Shown here: positions 1 to 7,548 of the stretch, in pieces
Layout of the letters: each line of letters begins with the position of its first letter
Numbering within the stretch: the stretch's first letter is position 1
Source of the DNA: SAR324 cluster bacterium
GTDB taxonomy: Bacteria > SAR324 > NAC60-12
Assembly: GCA_015232315.1 (NCBI GenBank)
Contig: JADFZZ010000004.1
Coordinates: forward strand, 19,414-83,413
Length of the DNA: 64,000 bases
Direction: 5' to 3'
Position numbers and translations under genes: made by a program
The notes under the pieces: generated by a model
Told to the model about the DNA's origin: nothing
The model's input: the letters and a program-made list of their open reading frames with translations, nothing else
The model's database searches: none

Positions 1-332
1 ATAGGATTGAAGGGTTTATGGATCAATCCCTGGGCACCTTTCTGGTAGCAGGCTTGTGCCACTGTGTTGCTGACCAGACTGGTAAGGATGAAGACCGAAT
101 AGGAATCTGCCGGACTCGGTTGCAGTGTTTCCAGAATGTTCAATCCGCCCATCCCCGGCATGTTTAAATCAAGGACAAGGATCGTCGGGGATTTTTCATA
201 AAAAAGTTTCAACGCTTCCTCACCATCCTTCGCAAAAGCCAATTCATAAGGTTCCGCTTTGAGGATGTCTTTGATCGTGATCAGCAAAGAGGGATCATCG
301 TCGGCAATCAGAATAACAGGTTTTTGACTCAT
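1..332 (-). CDS. Response regulator receiver domain protein (3' end outside window)
   Basis: The reverse strand reads from an ATG at 332 into a CheY-like receiver and runs off the window start after about 110 codons. Phospho-receiver residues are visible: the acidic triad D11-D13, the phospho-acceptor D55 in a VLDLNMPG context, the switch threonine T84 and the conserved lysine K106 followed by proline. In this family a histidine kinase phosphorylates the aspartate. The visible part is almost a whole receiver, so it may be a single-domain regulator or carry an output domain beyond the window. No partner kinase is adjacent in the visible sequence. Confidence 0.9.
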   Translation of the reverse strand, partial: MSQKPVILIADDDPSLLITIKDILKAEPYELAFAKDGEEALKLFYEKSPTILVLDLNMPGMGGLNILETLQPSPADSYSVFILTSLVSNTVAQACYQKGAQGLIHKPFNP

Positions 333-654
333 GACATTTCGCTCTGGAATAAGTTCGGTTCTAGTTTGTTACCCTCTATTTTTGCCACAGAGACACAGAG
401 GATTTTTCCACGCTTTAATAGTCCCTCGTACCGCACTCTGTCGGCTTAACACAGTCCAACTGTTAAGCCGTAGCACTTTAGCACTGCACTCAAGGTAAAA
501 GTCACTTTCTGGATACGTTCGTCTGCGGGTTAATGCAAGGAGCGGAATTGCTCTGGAAAAAAAATAGTGGAAAATGAATGGAAAGTACAGATCAAAGACA
601 GAATAACTCACTGCTGTGCTGAACATCAGGGCCTGTTTCTTTGGTCAATTCAGC
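333..654. other. Intergenic stretch with one perfect inverted repeat
   Basis: I see no convincing gene here. An 85-codon reverse frame exists but has no ribosome binding site and looks like translated repeat DNA. A perfect 10-bp inverted repeat, CGGCTTAACA (442-451) and TGTTAAGCCG (461-470), encloses a 9-nt loop. The nearby text on the reverse strand (CTCTGTGTCTCTGTGGC, about 385-400) resembles dispersed non-coding repeats found in many genomes. The hairpin could be a REP-like element or a terminator for the LysR gene that ends at 655. Confidence 0.5.
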
Positions 655-1563
655 TTACTCAGCAATTAACGGAACACTCCCAATTTTGGAAAGATCCTGA
701 AACATGTTCCATAAATCGGAAGTGACAGGGCCCATGGGATGATCGTGTTTGCGCAAAACCTTGATTTCCAGTCGGGCTGGACTCGGGTAGTTCTCTATCT
801 CAAGCTGCACAAGGCAGCCCTCACGTAATTCGGCTTGGATCAAATGTTCAGGAAGCCTGCCCCAGCCCATGCCAGAGAGGATGATTTGCTTTTTGGTATG
901 GTGATCATTCACATACCAGCGGCGGATTTCCGGGATGACCCCGAATTGTTTGTCAGACGGCACAGGACTGCTGTCGCGAACAATGATCTGAACCTGCTCC
1001 TGTAAATCTTCAAAATGGAGTTTCCGCTCAATATGTGCCAGCGGATTGCTGGCAGATGACACCGCGATCAGGGTGGTGTGTGTAAAATCAATGGCATCCA
1101 GTTGCAGTTCTTCTGTAGGCCAGGGGCTAATGGCAATATCCACCTTATCCTGGACCAGCAACTCCACCGCACCAGACAGATTTTCAACCGAAAGATGAAA
1201 CTGGGTGTAGGGATGCCGCTCTTCACATTGTTTCAGAATTCGCAGAAACAGTGGAATCGGACAGGCTCCTTCTATGGCTATCCGGATCTCGGGTTCCTGA
1301 CCGGTGGATAACTGATGAGCCAGTTGTTCAAACGAATCAGATTGCCGCAACACCATTTTCGCTCTTTCATACAAGGCCAGGCCTGCTGGTGTCAAATTAG
1401 CCCGATACTGATCTCTGGAGAAAATCTTCAAAGCAAATTCCTCTTCGAGTTTTTTCATGGCGACACTCACAGTCGGCTGGGTTCGATACAGGGCCTCAGC
1501 CGCGGATATCACACTTCCCGTTTCAACAATCTTTACCAGCATTTTAAGTTGATCCAGCGTCAT
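655..1563 (-). CDS. LysR-family transcriptional regulator
   Basis: A 302-residue protein of typical LysR length. The N-terminal winged helix-turn-helix (about residues 1-60) has the family pattern, with AAEALYRTQPTVSVAMKKLE forming the recognition segment. The rest fits the periplasmic-binding-protein-like effector domain. I chose the ATG at 1563 because AAGAG lies 5 nt upstream; an in-frame GTG at 1569 is the alternative. It is divergent from the YceI-like gene at 1730. A TTGATA-N9-TATCAA palindrome sits just upstream of its own start, so autoregulation and control of the yceI gene are likely by family precedent. The effector is unknown. Confidence 0.93.
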   Translation of the reverse strand: MTLDQLKMLVKIVETGSVISAAEALYRTQPTVSVAMKKLEEEFALKIFSRDQYRANLTPAGLALYERAKMVLRQSDSFEQLAHQLSTGQEPEIRIAIEGACPIPLFLRILKQCEERHPYTQFHLSVENLSGAVELLVQDKVDIAISPWPTEELQLDAIDFTHTTLIAVSSASNPLAHIERKLHFEDLQEQVQIIVRDSSPVPSDKQFGVIPEIRRWYVNDHHTKKQIILSGMGWGRLPEHLIQAELREGCLVQLEIENYPSPARLEIKVLRKHDHPMGPVTSDLWNMFQDLSKIGSVPLIAE

Positions 1564-1571
1564 ACTCACTC

Positions 1572-1592
1572 TTGATATAAATTTCCTATCAA
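1572..1592. promoter_or_regulatory. Candidate LysR operator (TTGATA-N9-TATCAA)
   Basis: TTGATA (1572-1577) and TATCAA (1587-1592) form a perfect interrupted palindrome of the T-N11-A type bound by LysR proteins. It lies 9 bp upstream of the LysR ATG in the divergent region, where an autoregulatory site is expected. A second interrupted inverted repeat, TTGAAAAA/GAAC (1652-1663) with GTTC/TTTTTCAA (1676-1690), lies closer to the YceI gene. Confidence 0.5.
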
Positions 1593-1729
1593 CATTATTG
1601 AAATAAAATATTTTTAATCTATCAAAAACGCAGGTAACCTTCGATCAGTTATTGAAAAAGAACAAACTTAAAGGTGTTCTCATTTTTCAAAAATGTTCGT
1701 GTTCATTTCCTTTTTAGTGGAGAAAAAAT

Positions 1730-2314
1730 ATGTTGAATAAAATTTTTGCAACCGGTTTGAGTTTCCTTGTCCTGTCAACCTCTGCCTTAGCCGCTCGTTA
1801 TGATGTGGATCCGGTGCATTCACAGGTACATTTTACCATTCCTCACCTGGTCATGTTCAAGGTCAGGGGAACCTTCACGGATATGAGTGGTCAGGTTGAG
1901 GTGGACACCACCAAACAAACCATTACAGCCGTACAGGGAACCGTTAAATCCGCATCGATTGATACAAGGGAGTCCAAACGTGACGAACATTTAAGAAGTC
2001 CTGATTTTTTTGACACCGCCCAATATCCTGAAATTACTTTTGTCAGCAAGAAAATTACAGGCAAGGGAAGCAAAATCACAGTCGTTGGCGATTTAACCAT
2101 CCATGGTGTTACAAAATCTGTTGAACTGAAAGGTTCTTATCTGGGTGCCAATAAAGACCCCTGGGGCAATGAACGAACCGGCTTTGAAGCTACGGGGAAA
2201 ATCAACCGCAAAGATTTCGGACTCACCTGGAACAAAGCACTGGAAACAGGTGGATTTGTTGTCGGTGATGAAGTACAGATCGGTCTGGAAATTGAGGCCG
2301 TAAAACAAAAGTAA
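1730..2314 (+). CDS. YceI-family periplasmic protein
   Basis: A 194-residue secreted protein. A signal peptide of about 21 residues ends in ALA, and the mature part begins with the YceI pattern (YDVDPVHSQVHFTIPHL). Later family signatures are LRSPDFFD, TIHGVTKSV and a NRKDFGLTWN-type segment. YceI proteins have a lipocalin-like barrel that binds polyprenoid or quinone-like lipids in the periplasm, and they often respond to stress. GGAG is placed 7 nt before the ATG. The gene is divergent from the LysR regulator, which may control it. Confidence 0.92.
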   Translation: MLNKIFATGLSFLVLSTSALAARYDVDPVHSQVHFTIPHLVMFKVRGTFTDMSGQVEVDTTKQTITAVQGTVKSASIDTRESKRDEHLRSPDFFDTAQYPEITFVSKKITGKGSKITVVGDLTIHGVTKSVELKGSYLGANKDPWGNERTGFEATGKINRKDFGLTWNKALETGGFVVGDEVQIGLEIEAVKQK

Positions 2315-2659
2315 TAAATCCGCTTTGAACCGCTGCTGGGGACCCGCCTCCGGAGGCTTGCCAATGAGCATTGGAAGGGCACCGGAGGTGTGTTATGGAA
2401 CGGTTCAGACGAGACGTCCGCAACCAGATTAATCTTAAAAAACTTCCTACTGTAAATAATTTGGTGATGAAATCCTGTGGCCCGCCACGATGTCATCCCC
2501 GTGAAAACGGGGATCCAGGAGTGCGCCGATGGATTCCGTGTCAAGCACGGAATGACACCTTGCGATGGCTTGATTCGGTTGCCGTCACCAGAAAATTTAC
2601 AGCAGGAAAAACTTCGGGTACTTGTCAATAAAAACATTCATCAACCTCAAGAGGATATC
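2315..2659. other. Intergenic region holding hairpins and repeat copy 1
   Basis: Downstream of the YceI gene are short palindromes: GCCTCCGGAGGC at 2346-2357 and CCAAT/ATTGG at 2361-2374, possibly its transcription terminator. The rest is mostly the 161-bp mobile repeat at 2446-2606. The old yellow enzyme gene starts at 2660. Confidence 0.6.
2446..2606 (+). mobile_element. 161-bp non-autonomous element, copy 1
   Basis: It starts CCTACTGTAAAT and ends ATTTACAGCAGG, so the ends are near-perfect inverted repeats. The 8-bp AAAAACTT occurs directly on both sides (2438-2445 and 2607-2614), as expected of a target site duplication. The interior holds two hairpin-forming palindromes, CCCCGTGAAAACGGGG and TTCCGTGTCAAGCACGGAA. 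Copies at 18208 and 20604 have the same length and orientation. It encodes no transposase, so a trans-acting enzyme elsewhere would be needed. An open frame across it runs in phase into the next gene and produces a false N-terminal extension there. Confidence 0.9.
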
Positions 2660-3733
2660 ATGATTCTATTCAGTAAATTCAATTTAGGCCCTATAGAACT
2701 AAAAAATCGTTTGGTAATGGCACCCATGACACGCTCCAGAGCCATTGGCAATGTTCCCAATGAAATCATGGTGAAATACTATGAACTTCGAGCAGACGCA
2801 GGATTAATAATCACTGAAGGAACGGCTCCGTCCATCAATGGCCTTGGATATCCTCGTATTCCGGGAATTTATTCTGACGCACAGATTGAAGGGTGGGCAC
2901 AAGTGACTAAAGCTGTGCATAAAAAGGGTGGTAAAATTTTTTTACAGATAATGCACACCGGACGTATTTCACACCCTGATAATATGGCTGAAGGTGCCAA
3001 AGTACTTGCTCCGTCGGCAATTAAAGCGGCTGGAGAGATGTATACTGATGCGAAGGGATTGCAGACACATCCGGTACCTAAAGAAATGACAACCGCCGAT
3101 ATTGAACAGACACAGCAGGAATTTGTCCAGGCGGCCAGGAATGCCATCAAGGCAGGTTTTGACGGTGTTGAACTTCATGGCGCTAACGGCTATCTGATAG
3201 ACCAATTTATCAATTCAGGATCCAACATCCGGACAGATCGCTATGGAGGATCGATTGAAAACCGTTCTCGATTTGCGATTGAAACAGCCGCCAAAGTTGC
3301 CAGTGCTATTGGCGCCGAGCGAACAAGCATTCGTCTTTCCCCCTATGGTGTCTACAATGACATGGTCATCTTTGAGGACGTAGAACAGACCTATGAATAT
3401 CTTGCTCTTGAATTGGGTAAGCTGAAATTGGCCTACATTCACATTGTTGATCATTCTTCACAGGGAGCACCTGCTGTTCCTGATTCCATCAAAAGCAAAA
3501 TCAGGAACGTTTTTGGCAGAACCATCATTGCCAGTGGAGGATTGAATAAAGAAAAAGCGGAGCAAATCCTGGAACTCAATAAAGCGGAACTTACGGCATT
3601 CGGTCAATTATTCCTGTCTAACCCTGATTTGGTTCATCGGCTTAAAAACAATCTCGAATTGAACACAACGGATTACTCAACGCTGTTCACTCCCGGAGAA
3701 AAGGGATATCTGGATTACCCGTTATCGAAATAG
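2660..3733 (+). CDS. Old yellow enzyme family NADH:flavin oxidoreductase
   Basis: A 357-residue FMN-dependent TIM barrel reductase of the NemA/OYE type, which reduces activated alkenes and electrophiles in the cytoplasm with NAD(P)H. Visible signatures are LVMAPMTRSRA at the N terminus, the HTGR segment, the substrate and FMN region GFDGVELHGANGYLIDQF, RTDRYGGSIENR, and IIASGGL near the C terminus. I place the start at ATG 2660 because GAGG precedes it by 6 nt. The longer frame from 2477 only translates the mobile repeat. It may work in detoxification; the substrate cannot be read from sequence. Confidence 0.93.
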   Translation: MILFSKFNLGPIELKNRLVMAPMTRSRAIGNVPNEIMVKYYELRADAGLIITEGTAPSINGLGYPRIPGIYSDAQIEGWAQVTKAVHKKGGKIFLQIMHTGRISHPDNMAEGAKVLAPSAIKAAGEMYTDAKGLQTHPVPKEMTTADIEQTQQEFVQAARNAIKAGFDGVELHGANGYLIDQFINSGSNIRTDRYGGSIENRSRFAIETAAKVASAIGAERTSIRLSPYGVYNDMVIFEDVEQTYEYLALELGKLKLAYIHIVDHSSQGAPAVPDSIKSKIRNVFGRTIIASGGLNKEKAEQILELNKAELTAFGQLFLSNPDLVHRLKNNLELNTTDYSTLFTPGEKGYLDYPLSK

Positions 3734-3835
3734 GGGCAATTCCCTTTCTTTGCCGGTGTGCATCTTTTCGCGTCAGATGGTTTTCCAGGTGCGATTAGAT
3801 GCTACGTGAGCAGCGATTCGAGAGAGACTAAGATA

Positions 3836-4207
3836 TTACGTTTCCAGAGCGGCGTAAGTGGATTTCAACAAGTGCTGAAACGCCTCCAGAGCGGTTTGGG
3901 TGCGTTGAGAATCAGGATCATAACGCAAGGCAGTTTTCCAGGCGGGAATTATTTCCTGATAACGGTGTAATTGTGCCAGCAGTTTTCCCCGTAAAAGATG
4001 AAATTCTGCCTGAGCACTGAACCATTCAAGGGCCTGATCAACCAGACGCAGAGCTTCATGCCAGTGTTCCTGACGAGCCGCTATCACCGCCTGGTTATAA
4101 AAAAATACCGCGTTATTACGAATTTGAAGCAATGGTGTCAGATCACACTGGCAACGGGTGCAAACCGGTTTTCCCCGATAAGGCGCATGACACACGGGAC
4201 ACTTCAT
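3836..4207 (-). CDS. Zinc-ribbon and TPR-like small protein of the Hsp70 cluster
   Basis: A 123-residue protein. The N terminus has two CxxC pairs (CPVCHAPYRGKPVCTRCQCD), a zinc-ribbon signature. The rest is helical with a TPR-like pattern (NQAVIAARQEHWHEALRLVD followed by a LLRGKLLAQ helix). Its ATG overlaps the stop of the upstream Hsp70 gene by 4 bp (ATGA-type), so translation is probably coupled. A cochaperone or client adaptor role is inferred from position only. No catalytic motif is visible. Confidence 0.8.
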   Translation of the reverse strand: MKCPVCHAPYRGKPVCTRCQCDLTPLLQIRNNAVFFYNQAVIAARQEHWHEALRLVDQALEWFSAQAEFHLLRGKLLAQLHRYQEIIPAWKTALRYDPDSQRTQTALEAFQHLLKSTYAALET

Positions 4208-5979
4208 GTGTTGCCTTCCAGATAATATAACACGTCCGCGATCTCCTCACCCAAACGGTTTATTTCAGACTCATTTTGATCTTGAATCGCCTCAATCCAT
4301 TCGTCCAACAGATCATCCAGATCGTTAGCCTCGGCATCATCCTGTATGCGTTCCAGTTGTAACCGGGCCCGATCATACAGTGTTTGTTGTGCTTCTGAAA
4401 ATGGCATATCCGCTTCTTCATCCAGGCCCTCATCTTTGAGTTCTTCATCGCCATCGTAATGGTTTTCCCACAGTTCTTCGAGTTTTTCCTGCACGTTTTT
4501 CAGTTGTGGTGCTGAGATCTCACTGTTGTTTTTTGAAATGGAAAGCTTCTGTTGCTTGCCGGATGTCCGATCTTGAGCTGTTACAGTCAAAATCCCATTC
4601 ACATCAAAATCAAAATGGACTTCAATCTGCAAAGTATGGGCTGGCGCGGGAGGCAAATCTTCAATCCACATTTCGCCCAGACAGATATTGTAATCCACAA
4701 GGAATTGCTCCCCCTGATAGATCGCAACCTCTATTCTGGACATATCATCATTCGGATTGGAATAAATCTGGGAACGAGAGACCGGCACCACCGTGTTGCG
4801 TGGAATAATCACGCTGAATAAATTGGGAATCATGAATCCCTCAGGTCCGAGTCCAATCGTTGCGACACCAAGGGAATAAGGGGTCACATCCACCAGAATG
4901 GAATCAATCTGATCCCCGGACAGAATACCCGCTTGATAGGCGGCGCCCATGGCCACACACAAATCCGGGTCAATTTCATCATAGAGCGTTTTGCCCAAAT
5001 GCGCGGTCAACATGTCACGCAGTAACGGAATCCGTGTGGAACCGCCCGCCAGAATCACCCGATCCAGATCAGCCGCTTCCAGATTGGCGTCGGACATCGC
5101 CTGATCAACACATTCCAGCGTTGATTTGAGCAACGACTCAATCTGAGCGTCAAAATCCTTCCGGCTGATGGTTGTGGAAAGATGCAGGGCTTCATTCCCT
5201 TTTTTGGAAAGAAATTCCTCTTTCACATCGACAAACCCATAACTGGAAAGCTGGATTTTTGTTTTTTCTGCGGCACGCAGGAGCCGGGCCATGGCACGGG
5301 TGTCATTGCGCAAATCCACTTTATGTTTTTTCTCAAATTCCTGAACCAGCAAATTCTGAAGTTTACGGTCAAAATCATCGCCACCCAACATGTTATTGCC
5401 ATGACTTGAGAGCACTTCGGTGATACCGCCTGAAATTTCTACAATGGAGACATCGAGCGTTCCTCCACCCAAATCGTAAACCAGAACTTTTTCCGGCACA
5501 GAGGATTGGAGGTTATAAACCAGGGCCGCGGCGGTGGGTTCATTGATGATGCGCAACACCTCAAACCCTGCCATCTCACCGGCCTGCTTGGTTGCCTGCC
5601 TCTGAGCATCACTGAAATAGGCCGGAACCGTAATGACGGCTTTATCCACAGGTTCCTTGAGCACTGTTTCGGCCCGTTCCTTGAGTTTTTTCAGAATGAT
5701 CGCTGAAATTTCTGATGGTGAAAATGTTTTGTCATTCAAATGAAACTGATGATCGGTGCCCATTTTCCGTTTGACAGACATCACCGTCGCATCAGGGTTG
5801 ATCACATATTGATTGTAAGCTTCTTTCCCAACCAGCAGATTTCCTTCCGCGGAAAGTCCCACCACCGAGGGTAACAATTTTTCTCCCGAGGCATCCGCCA
5901 GAACCTTGGCTTTTCCATCTTCCAAAACAGCGACAACCGAGTTAGTGGTTCCCAAATCAATTCCAATAATTTTTGCCAT
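4204..5979 (-). CDS. Hsp70-family chaperone (DnaK-like paralogue)
   Basis: A 591-residue Hsp70. The nucleotide-binding domain is complete: IGIDLGTTNSVVAV (phosphate 1), PAYFSDAQRQATKQAGE, INEPTAAALVY, VYDLGGGTLDVSI (phosphate 2) and ILAGGSTRIP (adenosine). A beta-sandwich substrate domain follows (about 385-500). The lid is short and ends in an acidic helical tail, unlike the roughly 635-residue housekeeping DnaK with its Gly-rich/EEVD-type tail. It sits between a GrpE-like gene (10 bp upstream) and a zinc-ribbon/TPR gene that overlaps its stop. The set implies a specialised chaperone for a restricted client group. Confidence 0.93.
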   Translation of the reverse strand: MAKIIGIDLGTTNSVVAVLEDGKAKVLADASGEKLLPSVVGLSAEGNLLVGKEAYNQYVINPDATVMSVKRKMGTDHQFHLNDKTFSPSEISAIILKKLKERAETVLKEPVDKAVITVPAYFSDAQRQATKQAGEMAGFEVLRIINEPTAAALVYNLQSSVPEKVLVYDLGGGTLDVSIVEISGGITEVLSSHGNNMLGGDDFDRKLQNLLVQEFEKKHKVDLRNDTRAMARLLRAAEKTKIQLSSYGFVDVKEEFLSKKGNEALHLSTTISRKDFDAQIESLLKSTLECVDQAMSDANLEAADLDRVILAGGSTRIPLLRDMLTAHLGKTLYDEIDPDLCVAMGAAYQAGILSGDQIDSILVDVTPYSLGVATIGLGPEGFMIPNLFSVIIPRNTVVPVSRSQIYSNPNDDMSRIEVAIYQGEQFLVDYNICLGEMWIEDLPPAPAHTLQIEVHFDFDVNGILTVTAQDRTSGKQQKLSISKNNSEISAPQLKNVQEKLEELWENHYDGDEELKDEGLDEEADMPFSEAQQTLYDRARLQLERIQDDAEANDLDDLLDEWIEAIQDQNESEINRLGEEIADVLYYLEGNT

Positions 5980-5989
5980 AAATCTATCC

Positions 5990-7006
5990 TTAATTCATTG
6001 TTTTTTGTTTAACAGTAACGACCACCTCACTCAGTCGAAAAATCTGACCTTTCCAGCGATATCCCCGCAAAACCCGGGAATAAACCTTGTTGGCCTCATC
6101 GTCATCCTGCACACTGTGCTGATCAACCGCAGTCATGGTTGAAGGATCAAATTTTTCTCCTACGGTTTCATAGGGTTCCACTTCATGGTTGGCCATCAGG
6201 TTCCACAGTCGTTCCCTGATCAGTTCCAGTCCATGTACTCCACTCTCAAGGATTTTCCCAATATTTTCATTTCCTCCGAAATGCCACCACTTGTGGTCCT
6301 CGTGACTGGACGTTTTCCAGTGATCAATCGCATAATCCAGACTATCCACAGCGGCTATGAGTTCCTTGAACAGTGTTTTGAATTCCTGCTCCTTCCTGGA
6401 CTCCAGTTGCCCCGATAGTGTCTTTTCTAGTTCAACAAATTTTTGCTGGTGAGTGATTTCCTCCGCCTCCAGGCGTTGGCGCAGGGTATCCACCAGTTCA
6501 ATTGATTTGTTAAGGGTTGACAGCGTAGTATTCTGAGCTTTAGTCTGTTGCTTGACTTCTTGTTTGAGCGCCAGCCATTCTCCGGTGATTTTGAAAAAAT
6601 CAAATTTTTCCACTTCAATTTCAGGAATAGCGGCGTTGCTGTCAAATTCCATGAGCGCATCATTGATCTGAATCGCATCCTGAAAATTCTGAAAGGCCTC
6701 CAGATTCCCAACTGAAACCGTGTATGATTTTGGGGGCGTAGCTTCTTCCTGATGGAAAGGAAGAGCCTGTGGCGATTCCTCAACTGTAACGGTAGGGGGC
6801 GTTGAAGTTTCGGCCTCTTCAGGTTGCGATGGTGCTTGAGCGTGCGTGTCTTCCTGAATGAAAGGGAGTGCTTCGGGCGATGTCTCACCTTTAGAGAAAA
6901 ATGACTTAAACAAAGATGTCACGGCTACTCGTTTAACACGAGTTTCTGTCGCTGACTTGATCCTCGCATCCGATTTCATCCGCGGAAAAGTTAAATGTTT
7001 ATCCAT
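5990..7006 (-). CDS. GrpE-like nucleotide exchange factor
   Basis: A protein of about 338 residues. The first half is low-complexity and acidic, rich in E, P and Q. The C-terminal 150 residues follow the GrpE pattern: a helical stretch, then GEKFDPSTMTAVDQ, and VLRGYRWKGQIFRLSEVVVT, matching the beta domain that opens the Hsp70 nucleotide cleft. Ordinary GrpE is about 180-200 residues, so the N-terminal extension is unusual. The start is the ATG at 7006; an in-frame TTG at 7015 exists and neither has a strong ribosome binding site. The 10-bp gap to the Hsp70 gene implies co-transcription. Confidence 0.82.
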   Translation of the reverse strand: MDKHLTFPRMKSDARIKSATETRVKRVAVTSLFKSFFSKGETSPEALPFIQEDTHAQAPSQPEEAETSTPPTVTVEESPQALPFHQEEATPPKSYTVSVGNLEAFQNFQDAIQINDALMEFDSNAAIPEIEVEKFDFFKITGEWLALKQEVKQQTKAQNTTLSTLNKSIELVDTLRQRLEAEEITHQQKFVELEKTLSGQLESRKEQEFKTLFKELIAAVDSLDYAIDHWKTSSHEDHKWWHFGGNENIGKILESGVHGLELIRERLWNLMANHEVEPYETVGEKFDPSTMTAVDQHSVQDDDEANKVYSRVLRGYRWKGQIFRLSEVVVTVKQKTMN

Positions 7007-7070
7007 AAAGCACAACCAAGGACCATTAAAAAAATAACTTTGAAAGGTACAACTTATTCTATTGCCGTTT

Positions 7071-7376
7071 CTAAAAGGTGAGTTGAATGAGTTTTTCCAG
7101 ACTTAATTTTATCTGTTTTTGCTGTGCCTCACGTAAGGTGTCAAACGGAGATAGCAATGTAGGACCTTCAACTTTAAGTTGACGGAATTGTTTCTTTTGT
7201 CCGCCGCCCTGTTTGCTCATTTTGAGGGCTTCTTCGTAAGCTTTGCGGATTTCCTTAAATTTTTCAGGATGCTTATCCGGTGTGTAAATTTTGATTTTGT
7301 CAAAATAAGCCTGTTTAATTTTAGCGGCATCCGCATCGGTGCTGATTTCCAACAAGTCAAATGGATCTTGTTCCAT
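7071..7376 (-). CDS. J-domain-like protein with altered HPD motif
   Basis: A 101-residue protein starting DPFDLLEISTDADAAKIKQA, the classic helix I/II of a J domain. Where DnaJ proteins have His-Pro-Asp this one has Thr32-Pro33-Asp34, followed by KHPEKFKEIRKAYEEAL (helix III). The histidine is normally needed to stimulate Hsp70 ATPase. No Gly/Phe or zinc region is present. It precedes the GrpE-like and Hsp70 genes on the same strand (64-bp gap). A dedicated partner for the adjacent Hsp70, perhaps with altered stimulation, is an inference. Confidence 0.85.
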   Translation of the reverse strand: MEQDPFDLLEISTDADAAKIKQAYFDKIKIYTPDKHPEKFKEIRKAYEEALKMSKQGGGQKKQFRQLKVEGPTLLSPFDTLREAQQKQIKLSLEKLIQLTF

Positions 7377-7512
7377 AAAATTTCCTTAATCAAAAATTAT
7401 TTTATTTTTTCTGGACTTTGAAAATTTCGAGGTATCATCTCGAAAGAATGTGAGAGATCTGTCGTAATATCAAAGAGTTAATATTTTTCCCATCGGCCGG
7501 AATGACACATCG

Positions 7513-7529
7513 TGAGATTAATAATCTCA
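7513..7529. terminator. Small hairpin in the gap downstream of the TPR/acidic gene
   Basis: TGAGATT and AATCTCA form a perfect 7-bp inverted repeat separated by AAT. It lies 20 bp beyond the stop of the large TPR gene and about 140 bp upstream of the J-like gene. No U-tract follows, so it may be a weak or factor-dependent terminator, or an operator. Confidence 0.35.
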
Positions 7530-7548
7530 GTGGCTTACGATAAAATGT

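Noticed and set aside
369..626. An 85-codon reverse open frame next to the response regulator
   Set aside because: No ribosome binding site and no protein-like composition. It overlaps a perfect inverted repeat and a dispersed non-coding repeat text.
2477..2659. 61-residue N-terminal extension of the old yellow enzyme gene
   Set aside because: It only translates the mobile repeat. An SD-supported ATG at 2660 opens the conserved domain.
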